From positions 363,794 through 427,793 of the forward strand of contig VXCM01000139.1 in NCBI GenBank assembly GCA_014773175.1: a DNA stretch of 64,000 nt, written 5' to 3'. This document shows, piece after piece, positions 12,206-23,911 of this stretch. Position 1 is the stretch's first letter. Every line of letters starts with the position of its first letter. A program made the position numbers and the translations under genes. Below the pieces are notes generated by a model. It made no database searches, was not told the origin of the DNA, and saw only the letters and a list, made by a program, of their open reading frames with translations. The DNA is from Lucifuga dentata. Taxonomy: Eukaryota > Chordata > Actinopteri > Ophidiiformes > Bythitidae.

Positions 12206-12640
12206 CAAAAAGTTTTTGAATCTAGTAACAGCCCAAGATATACCCCCTGCCCAGACTATCCCTGGGGTTAAAGTGGGCTAGCCTGTTTTATACCTCAGGT
12301 ATATTCTGGGCTAGCCTAGTTTATACCCAGGGGTGTTATTTAGGCTAGGCTATTTTATTCCCCCCAAGGCCAGATTATACCCCCACACTCAGACACACAA
12401 TAATCAAGGATAAATAAGTTTTTGGTTTTATTTCACAGACTTTCACACACTAACCCTAACCCTAACCCTGATGACACCTTATAATTAATCAAAAAAGTCT
12501 ATGTTGCAGTGATATGCTATTTTTTAAAATATTATGGAAAGAAACTCTGGACATTTAAATACAGACTAATTTATGAAAAACACAAGAGGGTATAATCTGG
12601 ACTAGTGGGGTATAGTTTGGTGGGGGCTTAATCTGGCCTG
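12206..12640. repeat. Fold-back-like sequence with a short telomere-type repeat
   Basis: GGCCAGATTATACCCCCAC near 12,370-12,388 is answered in inverse by GTGGGGGCTTAATCTGGCC near 12,617-12,636. GGGCTAGCCT.TTTATACC-type units repeat two or three times on the left side. Between the arms, at about 12,449-12,470, stand three CTAACC-type telomere units. The whole could be a decayed inverted-repeat element; the class is unknown. Confidence 0.55.
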
Positions 12641-12984
12641 CTACACCGGATTTAACATGTTGATGAGGTCAGATAGCATCATGCAACTAAACTCCCTCAT
12701 TCATAATGGCTGTTATCAGCATCTTTAAGGATTTGCCTTTAAAGAGGCGTTACTACGGTATTTCCTTATTTACATGTTGGCAAAGTGATTCATAAAACAC
12801 ACTGACACAAAACGTAAGAGCTGTTTTAGGCTGGTGGTAAATTTCAGCAGTATGAAATCTGGACAAAGTTCTGAGCTTTATTTGTTTCATAAATGTGCTA
12901 TGGATCAATAAATTTGATAAATAATCCCACTCAGTTAATTAATGACTATTTAAATGATAAATTTTGATCTTATCTTGCACACAT
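12641..12984. other. Unassigned AT-rich DNA
   Basis: Nothing recognised. Confidence 0.6.
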
Positions 12985-13135
12985 TCTCATGGCACTGTGC
13001 CTCAAAACTGCCTGTTTTCACTCAGTGTGCTGCAGCAAGAGAGAGTAGAAGTGTGTTTTTTGCATAATAATGAACTGCAAAGAATTCAAAATCAACCCAA
13101 AATGAAATAAAAATGGAAATGTGTATAATATTGTT
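12985..13135 (+). mobile_element. TTAA-2 family element, fragment
   Basis: CTGTTTTCACTCAGTGTGCTGCAGCA followed by AGTAGAAGTGTGTTTT and GGAAATGTGTATAATAT matches, in order, the right half of the copy at 19,231-19,647. The terminal TTAA is lost. Confidence 0.65.
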
Positions 13136-15459
13136 TGAAACAAACAGTACTGTATAATTTCAGCAAGCTACAACTAAGGTTATTAAAGATAATTTAGGCA
13201 GAAGAAGGCAGTCAGTACAGGTTTCCTTCCCCTCAACCCGATCGCTCTCGGGCCAACTTTCCAGGAAGACAACAAAGAGTGTGGGTGAGAAGTTCATTCC
13301 TATCATTCCTGCTTGGCGGATGGGAGTGGATTAACCTCAAGTGTTTGAATGAACCTGTTGGAACTCAGATTTATCTCTTATAATACACAGTAGATCTGGC
13401 AGCTTTGCAGAGGAGAACACAATAAATCCAGGATGATGGGAAAACTTCTGGGTTAAATCTTATCTTCAACTGATTATGTGTCATAATTAAAAAGTGATGC
13501 AGATTTATTTTGCATACGTGGCAGAATGTAACTGCTGCTGATAAAGTTGCCAAGTTTACATGCAAGTGCAAATCAATGAGATCTTCTCCGTAAACCAGTC
13601 TAACCCTGGTATGGTGAAGATATTTGCTGGGTGCCAATATTTAATAATAAGTTATGCACCAGATTGAAATAAATAAAATATCAAGATTAGTGCCAAAAAC
13701 CATCATGGTTCCAAAAATGAAGCGTTCCATCAGTGTTTGGGTTTGTGGGCTGTCAGTAGTTGTGAGGCTTCATGCACTCTGGTGACGCGTCCACAGAACG
13801 CCCAACATGCAAACCTGAGGTGGAGGGTGTTGATGAATCTCTCTCTCTCTTCTGCTTCTTCTTCTTCTCTCGCTTTTTAGCCTCTCTCTCCTTTTCTCTC
13901 CTATCTCTCACTCTCTGGCCTGACAGCAGCGTCACACGGCCTCCATTCCTCACTTTGTAAGTCGAGTTTGAAACTCAACACTGGCACCAGGAGTCACCTA
14001 TCAGGCACGTCTCAAACGCCCACCGTCATCCCCATGCCTTGTAGTCACAAGACTGAGGTGGGACAGGAGGTCAGGACTGAAGGCGGAGTTGTTGTACGGG
14101 ACCAGGAGCTGGACTCTGTCTTTTGATGCTTAACTTCAGCACAGGTTGGAGGACACAGCAGGGGGCCTGCACCTCGAGGCACATGATCAAAGCACATTTC
14201 CATCCGTTTGATCAGCGTTGGGGCAGATTGTTAGATAGGCAACACTGTGACCTTCCATAAACCTGGGTGACCTCCCCCAACACTCCCAGCCCCATTCTGA
14301 GGATTCAGTTTCAGAAAAGCCACGCAAAAGAATCTCTTTATTCACACTGGGACAAATTAGAGCAGCAGTGAGTGAGAGAAGAGGAATGGCTGCAGTGAAA
14401 CTGGGGGAAAAAAAGAAGTAAAAGGGTGCAAATTGAGGAATGAGGTGGCAGTGAGGGAGGGTTTGGTTGCTTTTCCTGGTGGTCGGGTGCCTCAGAAAAG
14501 GGGCAGCAGGTGTGTGTGGTTAATGTGTGTATGTATAGGTGTGAGCATGGGCTGTAGCTGTTTGCTGACTTTGCAGGTGAACATTACAGTACAGAACCCG
14601 AGCCCGGGTCAGACCACCCGCACTGCCTTCAGACTGTATCAAAATGGCCGACTCAGAAAGAGGCACGCCACCACAGATGGACACATGACCTGCTCAAAGT
14701 ATCCAAACACGTCTTACACCTGATCTCTTATCACAGATTCATTTTATTCACAGTTTACATTTGCTATTTGGATCATTATGTTAACCTGTGCAATATTTGA
14801 AGCTGCGCAAACCTAATATAGCATGTTGACAAGCAGTGTCATAACTTAATCTGTGCGGTGACACCATAACACAAACTCTGCGCTCTCTCAATGCTCCAAT
14901 CACACACAAGCAACCGATAATCAAACTAAAACACATTCACGGAGCCATAAATAACCAAAAACCCATCCTCCGTGACCCCGTTGCAGGTAAAACTGACACA
15001 AACTTTCACATCAGATTGCAGTTAGTCATACGGTCGCAGCAGTAGCCCCTGATGTAAACTTGCACGCATTAAATTCTTCTTGGTAACCGAACGCTGTGGA
15101 CAGCCGTGCAGGAGCCAGCCACCGTGAACCTGTGGAGAGTTATAAAAAGAGTGCCGAGCAAGTGAAAGGGCACTCCCTCGACTTCTACTCCTACCCACCT
15201 CTTCTCCTCCACATGCGGGTCAGATAATATACAAAGCAGTTTTAAAACTAAGAAATGACATGATTAATAAGATAAGCCTAAGCAGCCTGGCACTGACTGC
15301 ATTTGCCTATTGTCTTGTGTTGCATTATGGGAAAACCCCTTTGATGTGGCGTTCATCTACAGTAAAACAAGTAGTATTGAGGAATTTTTATTGGCTCGTC
15401 TTTCAGGCCAGTTTGCTTCCGTTGAAGCCGGTCAGAGCATGACTGGCAGAAAGGGGGTT
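13136..15459. other. Unassigned intergenic DNA
   Basis: No recognisable exon or known repeat. There is a pyrimidine-rich, CTT/CT-containing tract at about 13,838-13,916. The open frame at 14,433-14,723 (96 codons, +) has no recognisable motif and is not called. Confidence 0.55.
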
Positions 15460-15660
15460 TACTGTGATTAGAATGTTTTCATGCCTGAATAAATCAATTT
15501 ACAGTTGCGTAATCTATGTCTGTTACTCAAGTAACCTTGCTATGGTTAATACCGATTTTAATCTAATTATGGCGTTTACATGACATTTGAAAAAATTTGA
15601 TTCATTGCCTCAGAGTACAATCAAAGTTTTAACATGCATGTAAAGGTGTTGAATGATATA
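15460..15660. repeat. Interspersed repeat, copy 1 (shared with 29,560-29,790)
   Basis: AATAAATCAATTTACA.TT..GTAATCTA, a middle GTTTACATG block and GTACAATCAAAGTTTTAACATGCATG occur in the same order at 29,590-29,770. The element class is not known. Confidence 0.65.
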
Positions 15661-17044
15661 TGACCTTTCTAAGTCTGCTTCCTTGTTGTTTCTGCTCTCA
15701 CGGTGTGTTTGAGAACTTTGCGTAAAGTACGGCTTAAGATGCTTGTGTTTTGTGTCAAAGGTCAAACCTGAATTCAGTAAATGTTCTGCTGCTCCTGCTT
15801 CTTGGAGCTCAAATATTGGTGATTTTAATTAAACTACAAATGAGATCATGTGGCAGACTAAGGAAGGAGTTGTTGGTTTTGTTTATTCAGACTTAAATTA
15901 TTCATGAATGTGTTTGATTTGGATTTGGACGTGTCTGAAGTTATGCAAAACATTTATAGTTTGCTTTTTATGTAGTTTGGATTTCATTTCGATGTTAAAT
16001 ATTGTTTAAACTTGGTGGCTTGGTGACTGACTAAAACACATAGGTTATGTTGGTGTATCTTTGTCTTAATATTGATTTCTTGGGTCTCCCTTACAAAACA
16101 GGCTCATAATCTCTGCAGAACTAACTTGGTTATACATAAATGTATGAAAAATGCTCAAAGCAGAGTTACTTCAAATGGTTGATGTCAGTTTTGATCTACA
16201 GAGTCAACTTGTCTCACTCCTTTTGAGCCAAGAAAAATTCCCTGGCTCGCCAGGTTTTGTACCAAAGACATACCAGCTGTACTTCCAAATATAAAAGAAT
16301 GTGTAGAAAAGGAAAAGAAAAGCATATTTGTCTGTCTAGACAAAGATTGGGGGGGGGGGGNGAGAGAGAGAGAGAGAGAGAGAGTTCTGCCGCTCCATCT
16401 GCAGCCCCGTGTGGATAGAGTGTCGAGGTGTTGAAATGGCCCATTCAGCCAGAATGTCAGCTATACAGAGTAGATAGGATGGAGCAGCGATCTGTCCACA
16501 GCTCACAGCTGCACACTGTGCTCCACTCTCCACTGCCTCCCACCCACAGACACCACCGGTCCAGTGGAAACCTTCCCACTTGCCCAGACACACTGCACAC
16601 ACATGCTTTAAACTTCTGGAACACACAGGAGGGAGTCTCGCTGTCATAATACATATTTAAAACTATAGTATGAAAATAAGCTCGGTCACATACGCATTTT
16701 ACACCGAGGAGTTTTTCCTACAAATGTGAACTTTAAAAATGAAGCCGAGTACATTTTGCCCAACCACTCAAAATCCATTTGCCATTGTGAAGCAGTCAAA
16801 AGGAATCTGTTTCTCTGAAATGCCACGTCCTTAACAGAAAAGGCATGGAAAGCCATCACAAGGCCAACATTGTTCCTCTGGCCTGTTAAAATGCACATGG
16901 AGATGTTGTTGAAGGAAAACCCCCACAGGCCTGTGGGTGAAAATTCAGACCACTAGTAAACAGGATTCTGAATTCTCATTATTATTGAGCTACAGTATGA
17001 TATGGATGTGAAATGTGATTCTACAGTAGCATGATTATATGGGG
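15661..17044. other. Unassigned intergenic DNA with poly-G/N/(GA)n at 16,349-16,384
   Basis: Twelve G, a single N (16,361) and a GA run mark a contig join in simple sequence. Otherwise nothing is recognised. Confidence 0.6.
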
Positions 17045-17253
17045 ATTAGTGAACAAGCCAGTGGACTTTGCGCTGCACAATATAATATTAATTAAAATTA
17101 ACTTAAACTAAGCAAACATAATTTTTTTCGGTCATAATTTTCTTGGCATGGAGAAACAGTGGACAACTACAGACTTATTTCTCCATCTCCAGCATTGGCA
17201 TTTCATCTGGCCACACCCCCGGTAATAATTAGGATCCCAATCTGACCCTGCCT
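17045..17253. repeat. Interspersed repeat, copy 1 (shared with 27,089-27,297)
   Basis: About 200 bases align with the second copy from CACAATATAATATTAATTAA through the GGAGAAACAG.GGACAA block to AATTAGGATCCCAATC. I estimate above 80 percent identity by eye. There is no open frame. The class is unknown. Confidence 0.75.
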
Positions 17254-17550
17254 TCACACTTGTTCAAATAAAAAACAAAGGCTCAAAATAATTTAAAATC
17301 TCACTTGAGACCTCTTTTGTCGTTTTTGTCAGATTTAGCAGCAATGGCAAGATTTTCACAAGACAAAACTTCTCATCATGTTCTGGATGTTTGTGTGCAG
17401 CTTTTAACCAAATAAAAAAAAGCCAAATTCAATTAAAACTGCAAAAAATGACTATAGACTCCAAAGGATTCACTTACCAACTGAAGCTTTGCACAAAGAC
17501 GCCAAACAGCTCAGGGGGAAGAACTCAAAGCAAAAATATCAATATTCTGA
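17254..17550. other. Unassigned DNA
   Basis: Nothing recognised. Confidence 0.6.
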
Positions 17551-17925
17551 TCAGCATTAACTGGTGTGTTTCATGATCTCTGAAGGGAAAGAGATCACTT
17601 ACAGTCTCCATGCATATCGGCACATGGCGCTCTGTAATATGAATGATAAAGATCAAATACAGCGCCTGAAACGCTACACCATCCAACCATCCAGCGTGGA
17701 AAGCTGCAGCACAGGTCAGATGAGGAGAGAAACATGTTTCCTAAAGCACCAGCTAATTAAAAACCACCAGCCTGAAGCTCTAAGTGGAAAACATGGCTGC
17801 CTCCTGGAGCTGATAATTAGACTTTTCATACCGAGACTGTTGAAGCTCAGCAGTGAATTCCATTGGAGGATAGTGTATAAAGTTATTGATGAAAAATGCT
17901 TGAAAAGGTGTTTCAGTTCTGCCAA
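17551..17925. other. Low-repeat segment, possible regulatory element
   Basis: A stretch without simple repeats or transposon traces, open on the + strand for about 120 codons before running into a CA repeat. It contains two homeodomain-type TAATTA/TAATTAG cores (near 17,755 and 17,814). The peptide has no known motif and its compositional pattern is not exon-like. A conserved non-coding element is possible, but this is inference only. Confidence 0.25.
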
Positions 17926-17956
17926 TCACACACACATACACACACACACACACACA
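17926..17956. repeat. (CA)n microsatellite
   Basis: Short CA run with one TA and one GA interruption. Confidence 0.9.
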
Positions 17957-18076
17957 GACACGATGTTATCCTTCATTCTTAATCTCAGGGTCGACACAAG
18001 CAAATGTGATGTTTTAATACAGAGATTAGCACATGCTAACAACTAAATATAAGTTATTAATGGTTTTTTGTTGCTC

Positions 18077-18927
18077 TTAACCCTCTGGGGTCGACCATTT
18101 GCCACTAGCTTGGACTCAACCTGCATAAGTCTGTTGTACTGAACTCATTCTGTCACTCAGCATCAAACGCAACCTGACTTTTCAATCTAATGAATTTTAG
18201 TCACAATTCTGCAATACTTTTTACATGAGCATGTTAAATTTGAAAAAAAAATATATCTTTACTTTAAAAAGTTCTAAAAATTCTTATATTTTGCACTGCA
18301 AATTCAGACTCTACCAGGGGATTTATATGTTTGTTTGTTTGTTTTTTTAAACACAAAATGTTCCATTTTGTAGTTTTGAGCTTCCATGTTGATTTTTGTG
18401 TAAATCGAGCCTTTCCTTATAAAGTTATAGTCATTTTTGCAGGTTTTTTTTTTTTTTTTTTAGTATTTTTTTCAACTAGAAGGCCTGACCGGGCTCACTG
18501 TGAAACAAAGCTGTAAACATGGAGCTCCTCCCACACAAGGAGCGAGAGATCGCTCCACTGCCAACACCAAACTGGAAAAGTGGATAAAATGGATGAAAAT
18601 GAACCGTTATATAAGCTGCCTGAGGCATGTTCGACACTGTGAAATGCTTCTCACTTGTGGCCGTGCTGTTTTTGTAATTATACAAAGCAGTTTATGGGCA
18701 CTTCCACAGACAGGGGCAAGCTGCAAGCCGGCTAGAGGCTCTAGACCCATGAAATGAAATAATTACCAGAAAATTCTTATTTTTTTTGCAATTTATTTGC
18801 TTATTGAACCCTTTATAAAACTTCCAAAAAAATTCTGATTTTTTTTTTTTTTTTTTTTGCATATCTTTTTTTTTGTATCACATTTGTTACATCAGGCATT
18901 TATGTAACTCAACAGGATTTAAACTGG

Positions 18928-18975
<48 letters not shown>

Positions 18976-19234
18976 TACAATATAATAGGCATTTAGATTA
19001 ATAACTGATCATGTTGATTTTGTAGAATCTCAGAAAATCATGTATCAAATCTGACACAAATGGCGTTATAGGGCTAATTTTGGTTTCGCATCCATGTCCC
19101 AATCTGGCATGTGACACACCCAGAAATTCATCAACACCCTATGGCGGCTCTAGTATAGTATACTATCAACAAAATTAAAAAATTTAAAAAAAAAAGAAAA
19201 AAAATGGTGCAATGATACAAGTTCATAGGGTTAA
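18077..19234. mobile_element. piggyBac-like non-autonomous element with TTAA target sites
   Basis: The body (18,081-19,230) begins CCCTCTGGGG and ends CATAGGG, with TTAA directly outside both ends (18,077-18,080 and 19,231-19,234). TTAA duplication with CCC(T)...AGGG ends is the signature of the piggyBac superfamily. The 1.15-kb interior is rich in long T runs and encodes no transposase. Its right TTAA also serves as the left boundary of the next element. Confidence 0.65.
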
Positions 19235-19647
19235 AGGAGACATATTATGCTTTTTATTATTTTCCCTCATTTTATTGTGTAACATTTTAGGGTGTATGTG
19301 GTGTTGTAAAAACCAGAACTGCCCTAAAAGTTTCTTGCTTGATTGAGAATGTGAGGACAGTGAGCGAATATTTGAACAACATCTGTGTTTTGAAGTCTGT
19401 GGGCGTTACCAGCTCAGACCAGATGCAGCTGGCCAATCAGAACAGGCCGGGCTTCTTCTGAGGGGGGTCTTAAAGAGACAGTACCTAACTCAGCCTATCT
19501 TCACTCAGTGTGCACAGCAGTGCTGCTGCAATGGAGAGCAGAAGTTAATCAATGTGTTTTCGTACATAAAAGCATGGAAAAGTTTTTATATTTGACTCCT
19601 AAATGACAATAAAGAACATGGAAATCTGTGTAATATGTCCGTTTTAA
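19231..19647 (+). mobile_element. TTAA-2 family element, near complete
   Basis: It starts TTAAAGGAGACATATTATG and ends with AATATGTCCGTTTTAA, a degenerate inverse of the start. It carries the family block TTCACTCAGTGTGCACAGCA near 19,501. It shares its left TTAA with the preceding piggyBac-like element. No coding capacity. Confidence 0.75.
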
Positions 19648-21355
19648 TTAAAGGTTACACCAGGAATTCTGTAGCATGAATAAAGTTTAGGAGGATTAAG
19701 ATCAGAAATAAACTGAAGACAAACTTTATGTGGCTAAATTTTAATGAAATTTATTAAAGATTACTGCATATAAAACATTTTATTTCCTCCACTTTTGAGT
19801 TTTGCTGTCCATGCAAACTCACACTGACTCCATTAAAATTATATTTTGATGGAAAACAAACAACCAATACTTTCTATGGCTGCTTCTATAGGGAACATAA
19901 TTGGCTTCCCCTGCATTGCAGGTAATCTGAAATAGGAAGAAAGTCTCTGACAGCCAAAACTGTAAATAATTTTTGCAGTCGTATCACTTGATCAGTGGAC
20001 AGGTCATCTAAGGTGAACAGGAATATTATTACTGGTTCATTTGTGGCAACAGCGAGCCACAAATGCACGGTATGATAACTTAATGAGAGTGTGGCTGGTC
20101 GCCGAGTCCATCTGTGTACGCAAATGTAGTCAGCATTTTGGAAAGGTGATAATGGTGTACTTTCCAGGGTGGAGGTGTGGCGCGCCTCAGCAGACCCCCA
20201 GGGTGTGACGCGCCCCTTGGCAGCCACGGACATGTCAGCAAAGTTCACCTTAAATCCAAAACAGAGCAGAACAAACACAGGGATCACATCAAAGCAGCTC
20301 AGCCGGGCCACCGTGCCCCCGTGTACCAGTTTGTTAGTCTCCTCCAAAGGTTAATTACAGTGGGGCTTCAAAGGTCCTGCTGGCCATCTGCAAGGAATTT
20401 GAAAGAGCTGAAGTCTAAAATTCCTGTCAGGCCAAATGAAAAAACAAACAGACCAATCAATCAGTACGCTGTTAAATTATACTCCCCTCCACTGTGGTTT
20501 GCGGGGGGGGNGGGGGGGGGGGGGGGGGGTAATGGTAAGTTAATGTCTTACTTACAAAATAGCTTCTAGCCATGAGCGAGCGACATGACACTTTACTAAT
20601 CCAATCAGCAGCAAGGTTCACATAGCAAGGTTACGTGAGGGCATTTTACTCATAAACAGACATGAGCAGAATTCATTTGATATGTAAAGGTGCTGTGGGA
20701 AAACACGTGTACATCTTTGTCAGGATTTTGCTGCATTTTCATTATTGGCCTCTTGGAATCGTGGGTGTGTGGCACAGATGGACAGAAGTTTCTTTGGAGG
20801 GGAAATTACAGGGTAGAGAGAGAGAACAGAAAGGGAAAAGTGCATCGCTTCACTGAATAAAGAGCTGAGAGGAGGGAGAAGACGTGCAAAAAATACAAAA
20901 GAAAACGGAAAGTTATATGGGAATGCCTTTGCCGCTCCGCTCCTCACCCAGCCATCGTTTATACGCTGAACCGTGCCATAACTCTACGAGTGGCGACAGT
21001 GTATTTCAAGGCCTGCTGGTGTCCCTGGCAGCTCTCATTAGTGCTATGAATAGTCAGCTATTTGAGTTTGTGCAACTGAATCCTGGATTTTTTTTTTATG
21101 ACTGTTAGTGTTTACCATGGAGGGAGTCACACTGAGGCCCCCGGCATTACTGAATGTCACAAATAAATGAGATTCATTGCCAGCGCGGGTCAGATAATAG
21201 TCAAAATGTGTTTTATCCTGCCTTCAATTCGACATCAGTGGAGCTTACAGCATCATAGAGTGCATTCAATCACAGGAAATCACAGATTAACCTCAAAAAG
21301 TCTAAAATGCTTATTTCTCTTTACTGTACAGATTGACAAATGTGCAGTTTGGCAC
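19648..21355. other. Unassigned intergenic DNA with poly-G/N at 20,503-20,529
   Basis: A G-run is interrupted by an N at 20,511. The part 19,886-20,345 is free of simple repeats and stays open for 153 codons on the - strand and 61 on the +, with CpG-rich patches (GGCGCGCC near 20,178). The peptide is not recognised. It may be regulatory, but I cannot tell. Confidence 0.5.
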
Positions 21356-21874
21356 TTAAAGGACCATACTGGTGATTTTGCATATTTAAACCCAATAAAT
21401 ACAACCCACATACAGTATATGTTACATTATGCCAATCATTTACCAAAACATGCTACTGTAGCGGTAAATATTAGAATTGTTTTTCCTACCTTACAGACTG
21501 CCATAGATTTCAGTTCATTCTATTACGCTATAAAAATAAACTTGTAGAGACTTGAAACATACTTGAGATAAGTAATCACACGTTGTTAGTTTTTGTCAAA
21601 GTCACTTAATTTAACTGATCCAACACGGAGTTACATGGAAGAAAATGTAAGCCTCCACCAGGCAATATAGTCCCAGAAGAAAACTACTTACACAGAGAAA
21701 TTAAAATGATCGTGCCTTCTGCAATCATGCATGTTAACAGGCGAAACGTTGAATTTTCAGGTTGGTGCATCAGCTGAACATTTTATTTTGAAAGATTAGG
21801 GGATTTGGCAAAATAACAAAAAATTAAACGTTATTTTATATTTTAGAAAATGGTTGGCAGTAAGACTCCTTTAA
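21356..21874 (+). mobile_element. TTAA-1 family element (about 519 bp)
   Basis: It starts TTAAAGGACCATACTGGTGA and ends ACTCCTTTAA. The left inverted end is complete. The right end is shortened, lacking most of the 80-90 bp terminal repeat, although the inner AAAATGGTTGGCAGTAA block is kept. TTAA stands at both edges. Non-coding. Confidence 0.85.
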
Positions 21875-23911
21875 GCTTGTTATCTGGTTGATTTTCTTAC
21901 TGGTTTATTGTGCATCTCTGTCTTATTTTGTGCTGGATGGATAGAGTGCTGCGGGTTTAATAAAGCTTGTTTACCGAAAATGGATCTTTACATTTTTATA
22001 TCAGAGGTTAGTAACAACTAGAAAGCGGCAACCATACAACCAAAAAGAGGCTAAAATCAGCATTAACTGCAGAGTTGCGTGATAAATGTCACTGAGCTCA
22101 CTACAAGCACTATACAACTCACCCCTTCACACCACACAGAGCTGTTTGATTCCATGTTAATACCTAATACATTTTAAACCACAGCGCTCTGATATTATCT
22201 AAACTTTCTCACACTGATTGCGTTGCTCTGCACGGAAAACCTGCACAAACTAGGGCTTAAGTAAACTTAAACCATAAGAAATCTATGTGTGTACTTCTGG
22301 AGCTCATAGGTCTGTTTGCCACTCATCAATCTCACCAAATTTGCACTTCTGTTTACGCTAATAATGCACAGGGAGCTGAAAGAGAAGCATTAACTGGGTA
22401 CAGAACCTCATCACATGATCTGTGTTTATTATTCCAGTAAAGGGAACATACGTGTGTGTGTGTAATTACTTGAACAGGTATATGTTCATGTCCCTTTCTT
22501 GGGATAGTGCAGTGAGGACACAGGTTTAACTGAGAACTGGGTCTCTCACAGAAAAGCAAATCCAGCCTCTCACGGTTTTAAAACTTCCTGCTTGTTGTTT
22601 TATGTGTCTACATTAAATGGAGACACATGCTATCAATAGATTTCTACACATGTGGAGGAAATATTTGGACTTGAGAATGCAAGGCCTATTTAACTCAACA
22701 TACAAGCAGGGAAAAGCAATAAATGAATTCATGGAAATGTAGGGCATCTCTGCGGCAGCAATAAAATGGTTCTGAAAAGCTTCTGGGTCTTCGGGGGATG
22801 ACAGGCAGGATTAATTTGCAGGATTTGCGTCAGAAACGGAGGTTTTGCTCAGCTTGGGGCGTGGCTCAGTGACATGTGACAGGCTGGATGGTGCAGGTGT
22901 CACATTTGTAGTGTGAGTCACAGTCTGCGTCCCATCTGCCCAGCAGCTCAGGGGTGTGTGTCAAGCACCCACCAAAAAACATTAGACTTACTCAGCTAAC
23001 ACACTCCCTGTACATGCCTATACTAACATGTGTCAGCGCACACACTCACAGACACACACACACACACATGAATATGTGCAAAGCAGGGAATGACAATCCA
23101 CCTCCACACAGATGCTTTGCCCAGGATTACATAAGATATTATTCTTGTGTTGGCAATCTAGATTGCATGAAATCAACAGAAAAACAGGCAGATTGTTGTT
23201 TTTAAACAGGTGTTGTTCACATGTTTGTATATTGGTTGTTTTTCTTGCATAACACATGACTTATGCTTTCATGTATGCAGGGAACTCTTCTAAACAGTGC
23301 AGGGATTGAATCCTGTTCTCCATGTCTGTGCACAGTGCAACATTTTGGGAAATATGCTTGTTTGCCGTCTAAAATAGTCACGAGAAGATCAATGGCAACT
23401 TCATCTCAGCCAAATTTAGAAGACTAGACTAGAAACAAAGGGAAATAAGCCTGTTGTTGTCAAAAGTGGAACAAATTTGATGTGGAGAAATTTGTTTTGT
23501 TCTGAATCGACAGGATTCAATTATATGATCAAAACATAGGCAAGCTAAAAAAATAAAAATATATATATATTTATTAACATTTAGCTTTTTAAAGATACAC
23601 ACTCAAAGATGATGAAGTGTTTGGGACCTTATTGAAACCATCTGAGCATTCACTGTTTAAAAAAAACAAAAAAAACAAATCATAATTTGAACCATTGGAT
23701 CGTGTATATTTTTAAAAACCACAAAACAGTCTAATCAGCATATTATTGTATATTGGTCCCATTCGGTTGTATGAGCTCTCAGCTGGTCTTAGACTCTAAT
23801 GCTCTTCAGCCAAAAATATGGCAGCCTGCAAACTCTTTTCAGCTGGGTAAGCAACCTTCATAGGAAAGAATGAGGCGTTAAGTTTGAACAATTATCCAGT
23901 TCAGTTCTCTC
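21875..23911. other. Unassigned intergenic DNA with (CA)n near 23,037-23,068
   Basis: No exon or transposon recognised. The only clear repeat is the interrupted CA run. Confidence 0.55.

Noticed and set aside
17564..18046. A 160-codon + strand frame as a gene
   Set aside because: No motif, no splice context, and the last third is a translated CA repeat. Kept only as a possible regulatory block.
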